Below, one piece after another: positions 25,108 through 33,613 of a stretch of 64,000 bases of DNA. Numbering within the stretch: position 1 is the stretch's first letter; each line of letters begins with the position of its first letter. This DNA comes from JBBRZM01 sp963813635. Its GTDB lineage: Bacteria; Actinomycetota; Acidimicrobiia; IMCC26256; JBBRZM01. The stretch covers positions 124,001-188,000 of the forward strand of contig CAWEZO010000007.1 of assembly GCA_963813635.1 (NCBI GenBank), given 5' to 3'. The notes beneath the pieces are model-generated. The model was not told the origin of the DNA. It saw only the letters and a list, made by a program, of their open reading frames with translations, and searched no databases. The position numbers and the translations under genes are program-made.

Positions 25108-26445
25108 TCACGCCTGCGGTGGCGCTGCGAGTCCGCTCTCGGCGATGAGGCGTTCGATCAGCGATTCACCGAACCCGCGCGCGACGTCGTCGCCGATCGT
25201 GGGGGACTCGTAGTTCACGTCGATCGCGATCGCCCCGGACAGCCCGACCGCGCAGCAGAAGAAGAACGGTCCACCGCCCACCGACGGTGTGCCGCCGTGG
25301 ATGCTCCGGACCCGGAAGGACTCGGTCGGCCGAGGAAGGTCGACGCGTCCCAGGTTCGCCAGCATGAACTGCGGCCACACCGGAATCTCGCCGGCCACGT
25401 GCATCTTCAGTGAGAACGCCGCGAGGAGGATGTTGCAATGCGCGTCGAGCGACTCGATGGACGACAGGACGTCCTCGGTCACCTCTCGTGCGAGCGCCCA
25501 GAACGACTTCGTGCGGATGTCCGCGTGCGCACCCGGCCAGCTCGTCGCGTACATGCCCATGTTCGTGACCGGGACGTGCTCGCGCAGGTGGGGTCGCAGG
25601 TCGATGTTCGAGAAGATCCCGAGCTCGTCTTCCGCCTGCTGACCACCGATATCCACGCCGGCCCGGAGGATCGCGGCGGAGATCGCGCCGCCGATGGTTG
25701 TGCCGTTCGCGCGGGCGAGGCCGCTGAGCACCTCGACCGGCGCGGGCGGCAACTCGTAGGTGAGCACGCGGTTCGCCGGTGAGGACCCGACCTGCGGACC
25801 CGCATCCATGACGAAGCCCGGGGGCGACAGCGCGATCGCGGCGCGATCGGCGATAAAGCGGTCCATGATCTCCTGACGCTCGGGACCCGTGAGCCGCTGC
25901 GGCAGGATCTCCTCGATCGGAGGGCTCACCGCGCCCGCGACCGCGGTGGGATCACCCGGCGCACCACGCTGGAGCCATCCGTACTCGTCGACCACGTCGC
26001 AGCAGAACCGGGTCAAGGATCGCCCGTCGCAGACCGCGTGATGACATGAGAGCACGACTTCGCCACCGTGGTCACCGACCAGCACGCACACCCGCAGCAC
26101 GTGATCGGCGCTCACCGGCGTCGACATCTGGCGCTCGAACTCCGCGCGCCAATGTTCGGTGTCGACCCGGTCGACGACGCTGAACTCCGGCGGTCGTTCG
26201 CTGCGGGCGAAGTACGGCACCGCTCCGGGAGGCCGCACGATGCGGGTGTTCGCGAGTACCCGGCGGTCCAACGTGTGGCGCAACGCGCGCGCGAAGACCT
26301 CGGTGTCGAGGACGCCCTCGTACGCGATCACGCGCACGATGTGACACCTCGCCTTGACCGTCTCGAGCGTGTCGATCCCCTCTTCGGCGGCGCCCAGCGT
26401 CCGCACGAACCCGGGGTCGGCGGGCACATCCACTCGCGCGTCCAC
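25108..26445 (-). CDS. Condensation-domain acyltransferase (PapA5-like)
   Basis: The 445-residue protein starts at GTG 26445 with GGAGG upstream. It carries the HHxxxDG acyltransferase motif at residues 135-141 (SCHHAVCDGRSLTRF), with matching N- and C-terminal condensation-type lobes (GTTIGGAISAAILRAGVDIG; MLANLGRVDLPRPTESFRVR). The DFGWG motif of NRPS C domains is absent, as in PapA5 and alcohol acyltransferases. It probably esterifies an alcohol or diol with an acyl group from a thioester. No polyketide synthase is nearby; the small frame just upstream may be coupled to it. Confidence 0.78.
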   Translation of the reverse strand: MDARVDVPADPGFVRTLGAAEEGIDTLETVKARCHIVRVIAYEGVLDTEVFARALRHTLDRRVLANTRIVRPPGAVPYFARSERPPEFSVVDRVDTEHWRAEFERQMSTPVSADHVLRVCVLVGDHGGEVVLSCHHAVCDGRSLTRFCCDVVDEYGWLQRGAPGDPTAVAGAVSPPIEEILPQRLTGPERQEIMDRFIADRAAIALSPPGFVMDAGPQVGSSPANRVLTYELPPAPVEVLSGLARANGTTIGGAISAAILRAGVDIGGQQAEDELGIFSNIDLRPHLREHVPVTNMGMYATSWPGAHADIRTKSFWALAREVTEDVLSSIESLDAHCNILLAAFSLKMHVAGEIPVWPQFMLANLGRVDLPRPTESFRVRSIHGGTPSVGGGPFFFCCAVGLSGAIAIDVNYESPTIGDDVARGFGESLIERLIAESGLAAPPQA

Positions 26446-26454
26446 GCCGCCTCC

Positions 26455-26706
26455 TCACGCGTCGATCGTGCGTGCAGAGTGGCTCGCCGCGGCGCGTAGC
26501 GCAAGCGAGACTGCTCCGCCGAGAGCCTGCGTGCGGAGCTCATCGACCGCGCTTGACGTCGCCGGATGCGATGGCACGTGCCCGATGCTAATCGGGCTTG
26601 CCGGTCCGCGAGTGCACGACCAGGTCAGTGAGCACGTGTCGAGTGCCTCGTCGACCGCGCCCCAGTCGCTGACGTCGACCGTCGCCGCGACCCGTGTGGA
26701 TAGCAC
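26455..26706 (-). CDS. Small hypothetical protein upstream of the PapA5-like gene
   Basis: An 83-codon frame from GTG 26706 ends ten bases before the GTG of the PapA5-like gene, with that gene's ribosome binding site just after the stop. VAATVDVSDWGAVDEALDTC and SSAVDELRTQALGGAVSLAL look like compact helical protein sequence. I do not recognise it. The spacing is the main argument for a real gene; codon shadowing remains possible. Confidence 0.3.
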   Translation of the reverse strand: MLSTRVAATVDVSDWGAVDEALDTCSLTWSCTRGPASPISIGHVPSHPATSSAVDELRTQALGGAVSLALRAAASHSARTIDA

Positions 26707-26940
26707 CCGGCTGTAAGCTCCTACGCGCCCGCACGCGCCTGACCGTCATCACGCTCATGGGCCGAGGGTTGGCAACAGGACCCCGTGATCCGTCGAACCC
26801 GACCCGCTTGAGCCGCGCCATGCGCGGATCATGACCAAGGGTGGGACCAAACGCGTGCACCCAACCGAGTTGCGCGACAGCCTCCGTTTGGATGGGTCGC
26901 GCCGGTGCGGGCGCGACCGCGCCGGTGTTAGATTCGAAGA

Positions 26941-27752
26941 GTGGAGCTCACGCCTGAGTCACTCGGCACCGCGCCAAGCCACGGCCGGCTCACCGGTCGT
27001 CGCGTCGTGGTCGTCGGCGCGGGCACGTGCCCCTCGGCGGATCCCGACGCGCCGATCGGCAATGGGCGCGCGATGGCAGTGCTGTGCGCGCGGGAGGGAG
27101 CGAGCGTCGCGTGCGTCGATGTGGACAAGGACGCCGCCGAACACACCGCGAAGCTGTGCGCTCAAGAAGGCGCCAAGACCGCGACGATCGTCGCAGACGT
27201 TCGCGACGCCGACGCGTGCAACCGTCTGGTCCACGACGCGGACGACGGGCTCGGCGGTCTCGACGGCGTCGTTGCCAACGTCGGCTTCGGGTACGGCACC
27301 GACCTGGCGAACACGTCACCCGAAGTGTGGGACGAGATCTTCGCGGTGAACGCGTGGTCGCACTTCCTCGTCGCGCGCGCCGCGCTGCCGATCGTTGATG
27401 ACGGCAGCACGATCGTGTTCGTCGGGTCGGCTGCGAGCTTGAAGGCGGGCACCCACCTCCCGGCGTACGACGCCTCGAAGGCGGCCCTCTTCGGGCTCTG
27501 CCGCCACGTCGCGCTCGAGGGCGCCCAACGGGGTATCCGTGCCAACCTCGTCGTGCCCGGGCCCGTCGACACGCCCCTCGGCCGTTGGGCGTCTGCCAGC
27601 ATGCCGTCGCGCGCGAAGTCCATTTGCCGCTCGGCCGGCAGGCGACCGTGTGGGACGTCGCCTACGCGACGCTGTTCCTGCTGAGTGGCGAATCGAGCTA
27701 CATCACTGGGCAAGCGGTCGTCGTCGACGGCGGCATCACGGAGTTCGGCTGA
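26941..27752 (+). CDS. SDR-family oxidoreductase (one frameshift)
   Basis: From GTG 26941 the protein has an unusual cofactor region, VVVVGAGTCPSADPDAPIGN then GRAMAVLCAREGASVACVDV, in which the TGxxxGxG loop is lengthened. ANVGFG (NAG position), VFVGSAASLKAGTHLPAYDA and SKAALF (YxxxK) follow. A shift near 27618 separates the last part, HLPLGRQATVWDVAYATLFL and GQAVVVDGGITEFG, which ends at TGA 27750-27752. The rebuilt product is about 270 residues. The indel may be a read error. It lies upstream of the amidohydrolase, separated by a palindromic site at 27890. Confidence 0.72.
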
Positions 27753-27889
27753 GCGTCGACGCTCACACACCGAAGCGGTTCGTCCAGCTCGACGCCCTGG
27801 AGGCGAAGTGGGGGAAGGACGGGCCGCCGGAGGGCGAGGTGTTGCCGGGCGCGCTGTAGGAGAGTGTGGCGCTCGTGCTGTACGTTGTG

Positions 27890-27903
27890 CATACGAACGT
27901 ACA
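27890..27903 (+). promoter_or_regulatory. Operator-like palindrome upstream of the amidohydrolase gene
   Basis: CATACGAACGTACA matches the TATACG-NN-CGTATA site at 12 of 14 positions and is itself symmetrical except at its ends. It lies about 80 bases before the ATG at 27983. An additional half-site, TGTACGTT, is found at 27879-27886. Confidence 0.6.
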
Positions 27904-27982
27904 GCGGTCCGCGACGATGGGCGTCTGACCCAGCGGTCGGGGCGTGCGACGAGGCCGCACCCAACCGAGAGGAGCAGCCGCA

Positions 27983-29261
27983 ATGCGCATGGACGACATG
28001 ATCCTCGTCAGCATCGACGACCACATGGTCGAGCCGCCGGACATGTTCGAGAACCACGTGCCGACGAAGTGGCGGGACCAGGCGCCCGAAGGTCGTCCGC
28101 AACGACGCACGGCGCGGACGAGTGGGTGTTCCAGGGCGAGACGCACGTCGACCCCGTTCGGCATGGCGGCGACGGTCGGCTGGCCATCGGAGGAGTGGGG
28201 CTTCAACCCCGGCGACGCTGTCGGAGCTGCGGCCGGGCTGCTTCGACGTGCACGAGCGCGTGCGGGACATGAACGCCAACGGCGTTCTGGCGTCGATGTG
28301 CTTCCCGACGATGGCGGGCTTCAACGCCCGCACGTTCAACGAGGCGCCCGACAAGGAGCTGTCGCTCGTGATGCTCCAGGCCTACAACGACTGGCACATC
28401 GACGAGTGGTGCGGCACCTACCCGGGCCGGTTCATCCCGCTCGGCGTCGTGCCCCTGTGGGACGTCGACCTCGCGGTCGCCGAGGTCAACCGGCTCGCCA
28501 AGAAGGGCTGCCGCTCGATCAGCTTCCTCGAGGCGCCGCACACGTTCGGGCTGCCGAGCTTCCTGTCCGGCCACTGGGACCCGATGCTCGCCGCGCTGGT
28601 CGACAACAACATGGTGTTGTCGCTCGCACATCGGCGCGGCGTGGTCGCTCATCACGTTGGCGCCCGAGGCGGCCGTCGACCATCTACATCGTGGTGCCGT
28701 CGCAGGTCACGATGCTGACCGCCCAGGACCTGCTGTTCGGCCCGACGCTGCGCAAGTTCCCCGACCTGAAGGTGGCGCTGTCGGAGGGCGGCATCGGGTG
28801 GATCCCCTTCTACCTCGACCGGGTCGACCGCCACTTCCAGAACCAGACCTGGATCGACAACAGCTTCGGCGAGGGCAAGCTCCCCTCCGACGTGTTCCGC
28901 GAGCACGTCCTCGCCTGCTTCATCACCGACCCGTCCGGGCTGAAGCTCCGTCGACGAGATCGGCATCGACCTCATCGCGTGGGAGTGCGACTACCCGCAC
29001 ACCGACACGACCTGGCCGGAGTCGCCGGAGCACGTCTGGGGCGAGCTCCAGGGCGCCGGCTGCACCGACGAGGAGATCCACAAGATCACCTGGGAGAACG
29101 CCTGCCGGTTCTTCGACTGGGACCCGTTCGCCCACACTCGCCAAGGAACAGGCGACCGTCGGCGCCCTTCGCGGCGCTGCGCCGCGGACGTCGACACCAC
29201 CCGCATGCCCCGAGCCGAGTGGCGCAAGCGCAACGAAGCCGCCGGCATCGGCGTCATCTGA
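27983..29261 (+). CDS. Amidohydrolase-family (TIM-barrel) enzyme, several frameshifts
   Basis: The ATG at 27983 follows GAGGAG. Pieces in three frames form one protein: ILVSIDDHMVEPPDMFENHV (metal-binding region at the N-terminus), FGMAATVGWPSEEWGFNP, MNANGVLASMCFPTMAGFNA, GRFIPLGVVPLWDVDLAVAE, FPDLKVALSEGGIGWIPFYL and LIAWECDYPHTDTTWPESPE (metal-binding aspartate). These mark the aminocarboxymuconate-semialdehyde decarboxylase-like group (Amidohydro_2), often called metal-dependent hydrolases in catabolic clusters. At least five indels interrupt it (near 28095, 28140, 28225, 28645, 28945 and 29135), all between intact segments, which suggests poor sequence quality more than old decay. A palindromic operator precedes it. 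Confidence 0.7.
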
Positions 29262-29285
29262 CCGGCCGGCCCTGAGCACTTCCGT

Positions 29286-30056
29286 TCAAACGCCCGCAGG
29301 TCCTGGGCCGCCGTGCATGTAGAGCGTCTGACCCGAGCAGAAGCTCGAGGCATCGGACGCGAAGAAGAGAACGCCGTAGCCGATCTCCTCGGGTTCCCCG
29401 AGGCGGCCCATGGCATTGGTCGTCCCGAGGGCGTCCACGTCGAGTCCGTGCCGCTTGGCCTCGTCGACCAGCGACGCGGCACGGACCGCTCCGACAGCGA
29501 TGCTGTTCACCCGGACGCCCTTGCGGGTCCACGACGCGGCCATCGCACCCGTCAGGTTGTTCACGCCGGCCTTCGCAGCACCGTAGATCGCGGCCTGGGG
29601 CATGGCGAGCAGGCTCGCGCCCGACGAGATGTTGACGATCGACCCCTGGCCCTGCTCGATCATGGGCTGCGCCGCGTACCGCGAGAGGAACCACACGCTG
29701 CCGAGGTTGAGGTCGAGGGTGGCGTGCCACTCCTCCTCGGTCCACTTCATGATCGGCTTGGTCTGCCCGCCGCCGGCGTTGTTCACCAGGACGTCCACCC
29801 GGCCCAGACCCCGCAGGGTCGTATCGACCAGTTTCTTGCACTGCTCGGGCTGGGTCACGTCGGTCACCACGACGAGCGCCCGTCGTCCGAGCGCTTCGAT
29901 CTCCTTCGCCGTCGACTGCAACGGCTCGGCCCGTCGAGCCGCCAGCGCGACGTCGGCACCGTGCTCGGCGAGCACGAGCGCCGTGCCGCGTCCGATGCCG
30001 GTGCCACCACCCGTGACGATGGCGACCTTGCCCTCCAGCGAGAACCGTTCGCTCAA
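29286..30056 (-). CDS. SDR-family oxidoreductase
   Basis: The 256-residue protein starts at TTG 30056, overlapping the stop of the upstream SDR by TTGA, with GGAGG nine bases upstream. It has VAIVTGGGTGIGRGTALVLA (TGxxxGIG), DVLVNNAGGG, NISSGASLLAMPQAAIYGAA with YGAAK, and a C-terminal GQTLYMHGGPGPAGV. It resembles 2,4-dienoyl-CoA-reductase- or 3-oxoacyl-reductase-like SDRs. It is the second gene of a two-SDR operon downstream of the TetR gene. Confidence 0.88.
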   Translation of the reverse strand: MSERFSLEGKVAIVTGGGTGIGRGTALVLAEHGADVALAARRAEPLQSTAKEIEALGRRALVVVTDVTQPEQCKKLVDTTLRGLGRVDVLVNNAGGGQTKPIMKWTEEEWHATLDLNLGSVWFLSRYAAQPMIEQGQGSIVNISSGASLLAMPQAAIYGAAKAGVNNLTGAMAASWTRKGVRVNSIAVGAVRAASLVDEAKRHGLDVDALGTTNAMGRLGEPEEIGYGVLFFASDASSFCSGQTLYMHGGPGPAGV

Positions 30057-30796
30057 AGGACCGCACCTCCGTTGACACCGATGACTTGACCGGTGATGTA
30101 GCTGGCTCCGTCCGAGCACAGGAACGCGCACGTCGCGCCGATGTCGTCCCCCGTTCCGAGCCGACCCGCCGGGATCATCCTCGCCAGCACATCGGCGTTC
30201 GGCAGGTACTTCGACTCCTGAGCGGCGCGCAGCATCGGCGTGTCGACCGTGAAAGGCGGGATCGTGTTGACCGTGATCCCACGTGACGCGTACTCGAGGG
30301 CGACGGTCTTGGTCAGGGCGATCACGCCGCCCTTCGATGCCGAGTAGTGCGCCTGGCGCAACGAACCGGTCTGACCGGCCGCCGAGGAGATGGTGACGAT
30401 CCGGCCCCAGCCCGCCGCCACCATGTCGGCGATGGCCGACTGGAGACAGTTGAACGTTCCCGTGAGGTTCACCCTGATCGTCCGCTCCCAGTCATCGAGT
30501 TTGATCTCCTCGAACGGCACGAACCCTGAGACAGCTGCGCTGGTGACCAGGATCTCGATGGGGCCGAGCTCGGCGCGCACCTTCTCGAACACCCTGTCGA
30601 CGGCGGCCCGGTCCGACACGTCGACCGCGGCGGCGATGGCGTCGGCGCCACCGGCGCGAAGCCCCTCAGCCACCTTCTCGGCGCCGTCGGCATCCCGGTC
30701 GAGGACCGCCACCCGTCGGTCTTGCGCGGCGAGGTGCTCGCAGATCGACAGCCCCAGCCCTGACGCTCCGCCGGTCACGACTGCGACACGACTCAA
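30053..30796 (-). CDS. SDR-family oxidoreductase
   Basis: The 247-residue protein starts at TTG 30796, which overlaps the end of the TetR frame by TTGA. It shows VAVVTGGASGLGLSICEHLA, VDVSDRAAVDRVF, AHYSASKGGVIALTKTVALE (YxxxK) and ITGQVIGVNGGAVL. VTSAAVSG replaces the usual NNAG. It resembles FabG-like SDRs of catabolic clusters. Two palindromic operators (30823, 30846) lie just upstream, inside the TetR frame, so the operon is probably repressed by that TetR or a related one. Confidence 0.88.
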   Translation of the reverse strand: MSRVAVVTGGASGLGLSICEHLAAQDRRVAVLDRDADGAEKVAEGLRAGGADAIAAAVDVSDRAAVDRVFEKVRAELGPIEILVTSAAVSGFVPFEEIKLDDWERTIRVNLTGTFNCLQSAIADMVAAGWGRIVTISSAAGQTGSLRQAHYSASKGGVIALTKTVALEYASRGITVNTIPPFTVDTPMLRAAQESKYLPNADVLARMIPAGRLGTGDDIGATCAFLCSDGASYITGQVIGVNGGAVL

Positions 30797-31524
30797 CGCG
30801 CTCCTCCGTGCTCGTCCGGCCCCATACGATCGTACAGCATCGCGCTATACGGTCGTACAAGGATCATGCGAGACTGTTCTACTGCGCGCCGCTTCTTCGG
30901 ACGTGCCGCAGAGGGCTTGCGTCGGGCGGCACGGGCGGATGGCTCCACCGACTCGAGGTATCGCTCGAACGCCTCCACCACGTCGGCGTGTGCGGACGAG
31001 ATGCCGACGCCCGCTTCGAGCTGGATCAGTTTCGGGATCCCGGTCAGCACGAACAACAGCGCGCTCGGCGACAGCTTCGCGAGGGCGGCACCGTCTTTCT
31101 CGCCGAACGTCGCTTCGAGCGCGTCGAGCTGGAGGCGACGAACCTGCTCGGTCACCTCGGTGATCTCCGATCGAATCGACTTGCGGTGGTTGCCGAGTGC
31201 CAAGAACTCTGTCGTGAGCGCCGCCGTCGACTCGTCTCGGCTGTACTCCCACAGCACGCGCAGCGGCTGGTCCGCGTTCGTTCGCAGCGCCTCAGCGAGC
31301 CGCTCGAGGTTCTGCTCGGACCGTCTGCGGATGGCGGCGACGAACAAGTCTTCGAGGGTCGGGAAGTAGTACTGGACCAGCCCGGCAGTGACGCCCGCCT
31401 TCGCGGCCAGGGCGCGGTAGGTCACGCCGGCATAGCCCGTCTCCAACATCAACCGCTCGACGCAGTCGAGCAGCAAGTATCTCGTCTTCGATGTCTCCGC
31501 GCCCACACGCCGGGGGGATGCCAT
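30793..31524 (-). CDS. TetR-family transcriptional regulator
   Basis: From ATG 31524 (TTG 31530 is possible) the protein has a TetR HTH: VERLMLETGYAGVTYRALAA and KAGVTAGLVQYYFPTLEDLF. A ligand-binding helical domain follows, then a basic proline/alanine-rich tail (ARRKPSAARPKKRRAVEQ). The last 25 codons are encoded by the DNA that contains the two palindromic operators of the SDR operon, and the stop overlaps the SDR start by TTGA. Such an ending is unusual, and the original stop may have been lost. The gene is a good candidate for the regulator of the TATACG-NN-CGTATA sites. Confidence 0.82.
   Translation of the reverse strand: MASPRRVGAETSKTRYLLLDCVERLMLETGYAGVTYRALAAKAGVTAGLVQYYFPTLEDLFVAAIRRRSEQNLERLAEALRTNADQPLRVLWEYSRDESTAALTTEFLALGNHRKSIRSEITEVTEQVRRLQLDALEATFGEKDGAALAKLSPSALLFVLTGIPKLIQLEAGVGISSAHADVVEAFERYLESVEPSARAARRKPSAARPKKRRAVEQSRMILVRPYSAMLYDRMGPDEHGGAR
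30823..30836 (-). promoter_or_regulatory. Operator-like palindrome 1 at the SDR operon
   Basis: CATACG-AT-CGTACA is symmetrical except for its outermost bases' context and matches the regional operator. It lies 26 bases before the SDR start, within the TetR frame. Confidence 0.65.
30846..30859 (-). promoter_or_regulatory. Operator-like palindrome 2 at the SDR operon
   Basis: TATACG-GT-CGTACA lies ten bases beyond the first palindrome. Paired sites spaced by about two helical turns (23 bases centre to centre) suggest cooperative binding of two TetR dimers. Confidence 0.65.
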
Positions 31525-31589
31525 GCACAACCTCGCTCAGTCGCTGCCGGGCATTCTCGCAGCCGGCTACCCGCCACACGCGGTTCGTC

Positions 31590-32504
31590 CTAGGACACGA
31601 GCTCCTTCAGCAGGTCCATCGTTCGCCGCAGCGACGTTGCCCGGTCATCACCGACAGGGAACACGGCGGCCCAGACGTCGGTGGCGCCGGCGTCGAGGAG
31701 CGACCGGAGCTGCGCTCGCACGGCCGACTCGTCGCCGACGATGGCGGCGTCCGCGGGGGTCGAGGCGTTGCCGATCTCGAGGATGCGCTGGTAATTCTCC
31801 ATCGCCGCGTAGGTGGCGGCGTGCGCGGCAGCGGCGGCACGGGCTTCCGTCTCGTCGTCATGCACCGCAACCGGGAGGCCGGCGACGATGCGCGGCACCG
31901 GGCGGCCGACTGCGGCGGCGGCGGCGTGGACCTTCGGTGCGATATGGATCTCGATAGCCCGCGGTGAGGCCATCCACAACACAGTGCCGTCGGCGACTTC
32001 GCCCGCGACGCGCAGCAACCTCGGCCCCAACGCCGCGACGAGCACGGGAACAGGATGAGCCGGCGTCACCGCCCGGCCGTCCGAGCGCGCCGTCCAGTCC
32101 TCGCCGTCGAAGTCGACCGTGTCGCCCCGCAGCACACCCGTGAGGATGCGCAGGTACTCCTCGGTGCTCCGCCCCGGATGGTCATAGGAGAGGCCGTACA
32201 CGCGCCTGATCAACGGCTCGTGCGATGGCCCGATGCCGAGGGTGAAGCCCGAGCGCCCCATGGCGTCGACGACCGAGGCGGCGCGGTTCGCCTGGAGCAG
32301 CGGGTGGCACGGATACGTCTGCAACACCGCGGTACCGAGCTCGATCCTCGAGGTCTCCCGACCGGCGATGGCCATCGCCACGAGCGGGTCGCCGGTGACC
32401 ACGCTGGCGTACCACAACGACGTGAAACCGTCCGCCTCCGCCTGCCCGGCCTGCCGGACGACCTTGTCAACCGTCGCACCGCCGCCCGTCAAGCCAATCC
32501 GCAT
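31590..32504 (-). CDS. LLM-class (probably F420-dependent) oxidoreductase
   Basis: The 304-residue protein starts at ATG 32504. MRIGLTGGGATVDKVVRQAG, LGTAVLQTYPCHPLLQANRA, FTLGIGPSHEPLIRRVYGLS and PVLVAALGPRLLRVAGEVAD are typical of TIGR03564-like F420-dependent LLM proteins. A TATACG-GT-CGTACA palindrome lies 17 bases upstream of the start, which puts the gene in the proposed TetR regulon. It probably reduces or oxidises an activated intermediate with F420; the substrate is unknown. Confidence 0.87.
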   Translation of the reverse strand: MRIGLTGGGATVDKVVRQAGQAEADGFTSLWYASVVTGDPLVAMAIAGRETSRIELGTAVLQTYPCHPLLQANRAASVVDAMGRSGFTLGIGPSHEPLIRRVYGLSYDHPGRSTEEYLRILTGVLRGDTVDFDGEDWTARSDGRAVTPAHPVPVLVAALGPRLLRVAGEVADGTVLWMASPRAIEIHIAPKVHAAAAAVGRPVPRIVAGLPVAVHDDETEARAAAAAHAATYAAMENYQRILEIGNASTPADAAIVGDESAVRAQLRSLLDAGATDVWAAVFPVGDDRATSLRRTMDLLKELVS

Positions 32505-32520
32505 TCGTCCTTCTCCCTGC

Positions 32521-32534
32521 TATACGGTCGTACA
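32521..32534 (-). promoter_or_regulatory. Operator-like palindrome upstream of the LLM gene
   Basis: TATACGGTCGTACA is identical to the site at 30846. It lies between the LLM gene (start 32504, minus) and the TfdA-like gene (start 32570, plus) and could regulate both. Confidence 0.65.
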
Positions 32535-32569
32535 ACACTACTGGTCGGCGAGCCCGTCTGGGAAGGGCC

Positions 32570-33130
32570 ATGTCCGTTACCGCAACCCCGTTGACACCGC
32601 ACGTCGGTGTCGAGATCACCGGCATGTCGGGTACCCAGCTCGTCGACCGGGCCGTCGCCGACGACTGTCTCGCCGCCCTCGACCGCTACGGCGTCATCGT
32701 CTATCGCGAGGTTGACATCTCCGAAGCCGAGAAGTGGGAGATCGCCGAACTGCGCGTCGTGCACAGCTTCGCAACGGCGCAGCGGCGCGGCCATCCCGAC
32801 GCGTCCGAGGCCGACCAAGCGGGGTGGGAACGCGTGCCGACCCGCGTGCATCCGCTGGTCTGGGCCCGTCGCGACGGGCGCAAGTCGCTGGTCCTCGGCG
32901 CCACCGCCGCCGAGGTCGTCGGCTGGGCCGCCGATGACGGACAGGCGCTGCTCGATCGGCTCCTCGAGTGGTCCACCCAACCGCGGTTCGTCCTGCGTCA
33001 CCGCTGGCGACGCGGCGACCTCGTCATCTGGGACAACACCGGGATGCTCCACCGAGCCCTCCCCTTCGAGCCCACCTCGCCACGCCTCATGCACCGCACG
33101 ACGCTCGTCGGCGTCGAACCCGTCGCGTAG
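32570..33130 (+). pseudogene. TauD/TfdA-family dioxygenase gene with an internal in-frame deletion
   Basis: The 186-residue frame starts MSVTATPLTPHVGVEITGMS and YGVIVYREVDI, a normal TauD/TfdA N-terminus. Residue 50 is followed directly by SEAEKWEIAELRVVHSFATA, which in the family comes about 90 residues later. The missing block contains the HxD iron-binding motif and part of the 2-oxoglutarate site. The distal part, GDLVIWDNTGMLHRALPFEP with the third iron histidine and SPRLMHRTTLVG with the arginine that binds 2-oxoglutarate, is intact. The protein should not bind iron properly. The clean in-frame junction suggests a deletion, not a sequencing error. Confidence 0.78.
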
Positions 33131-33145
33131 AACCGGGAGGACGAC

Positions 33146-33222
33146 ATGACCATGGAGACCGAGCTCGAGGCGCTCCGCGGGAGGTGATCCACCGGTTCAA
33201 CGAGATGGGCCTGGCGTGCTTT
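33146..33222 (+). pseudogene. 5' scrap of an IS630-type transposase gene
   Basis: ATG 33146 begins MTMETELEALRG, and after a shift the adjacent frame reads EVIHRFNEMGLACF, which is the end of the helix-turn-helix of IS630-family transposases. Homology ends at about 33222. Confidence 0.4.
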
Positions 33223-33224
33223 GG

Positions 33225-33450
33225 CTCTTTCCTTCAACCGGTCGGTGAGCGCGCGGCGAAACGCTGTCGGGCCGCCGTAGCTGTCGGGGAGTCGGTAGTC
33301 GTTGTACCAGCGGTAGGTCCCGTTGCGACCGGGGTTGCGGTGGGTGCGGACGCGTCGCAGTGTTTCGAAGTGCAGGTCGCCGGTTTCGGTGAGCACGCCG
33401 AGACCGAGGGGCCCGTCGCGTGCGCAGAGCGAGATGGTCTCGGTGCCGTA
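33225..33450 (-). pseudogene. Fragment of an unrecognised protein gene
   Basis: A minus-strand frame after a TGA reads GYGTETISLCARDGPLGLGV, LTETGDLHFETLRRVRTHRN and TYRWYNDYRLPDSYGGPTAF. It looks like coding sequence, with balanced codon positions, but lacks a start and has no family I can name. It abuts the IS630 scrap. Confidence 0.35.
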
Positions 33451-33613
33451 ACCTCAGCCGCCAGATGATCGACGTTCTCTTGCGGGACCTCGCGGTGGCG
33501 TACGACGAGCTCGAGGCCGAGGCGCCGACGCGTCGGGTCTCGGCAAAGCCGGACCTGTGGACCGCTCCCGACCGTTCGGCGGCACACAGTGAGGCCAGGG
33601 CCGGCCTGGCCCT

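Noticed and set aside
26830..26865. HAFGPTLG on the minus strand, similar to the end of WS/DGAT proteins
   Set aside because: Only eight residues match and the flanking residues do not fit the family. I consider it chance.
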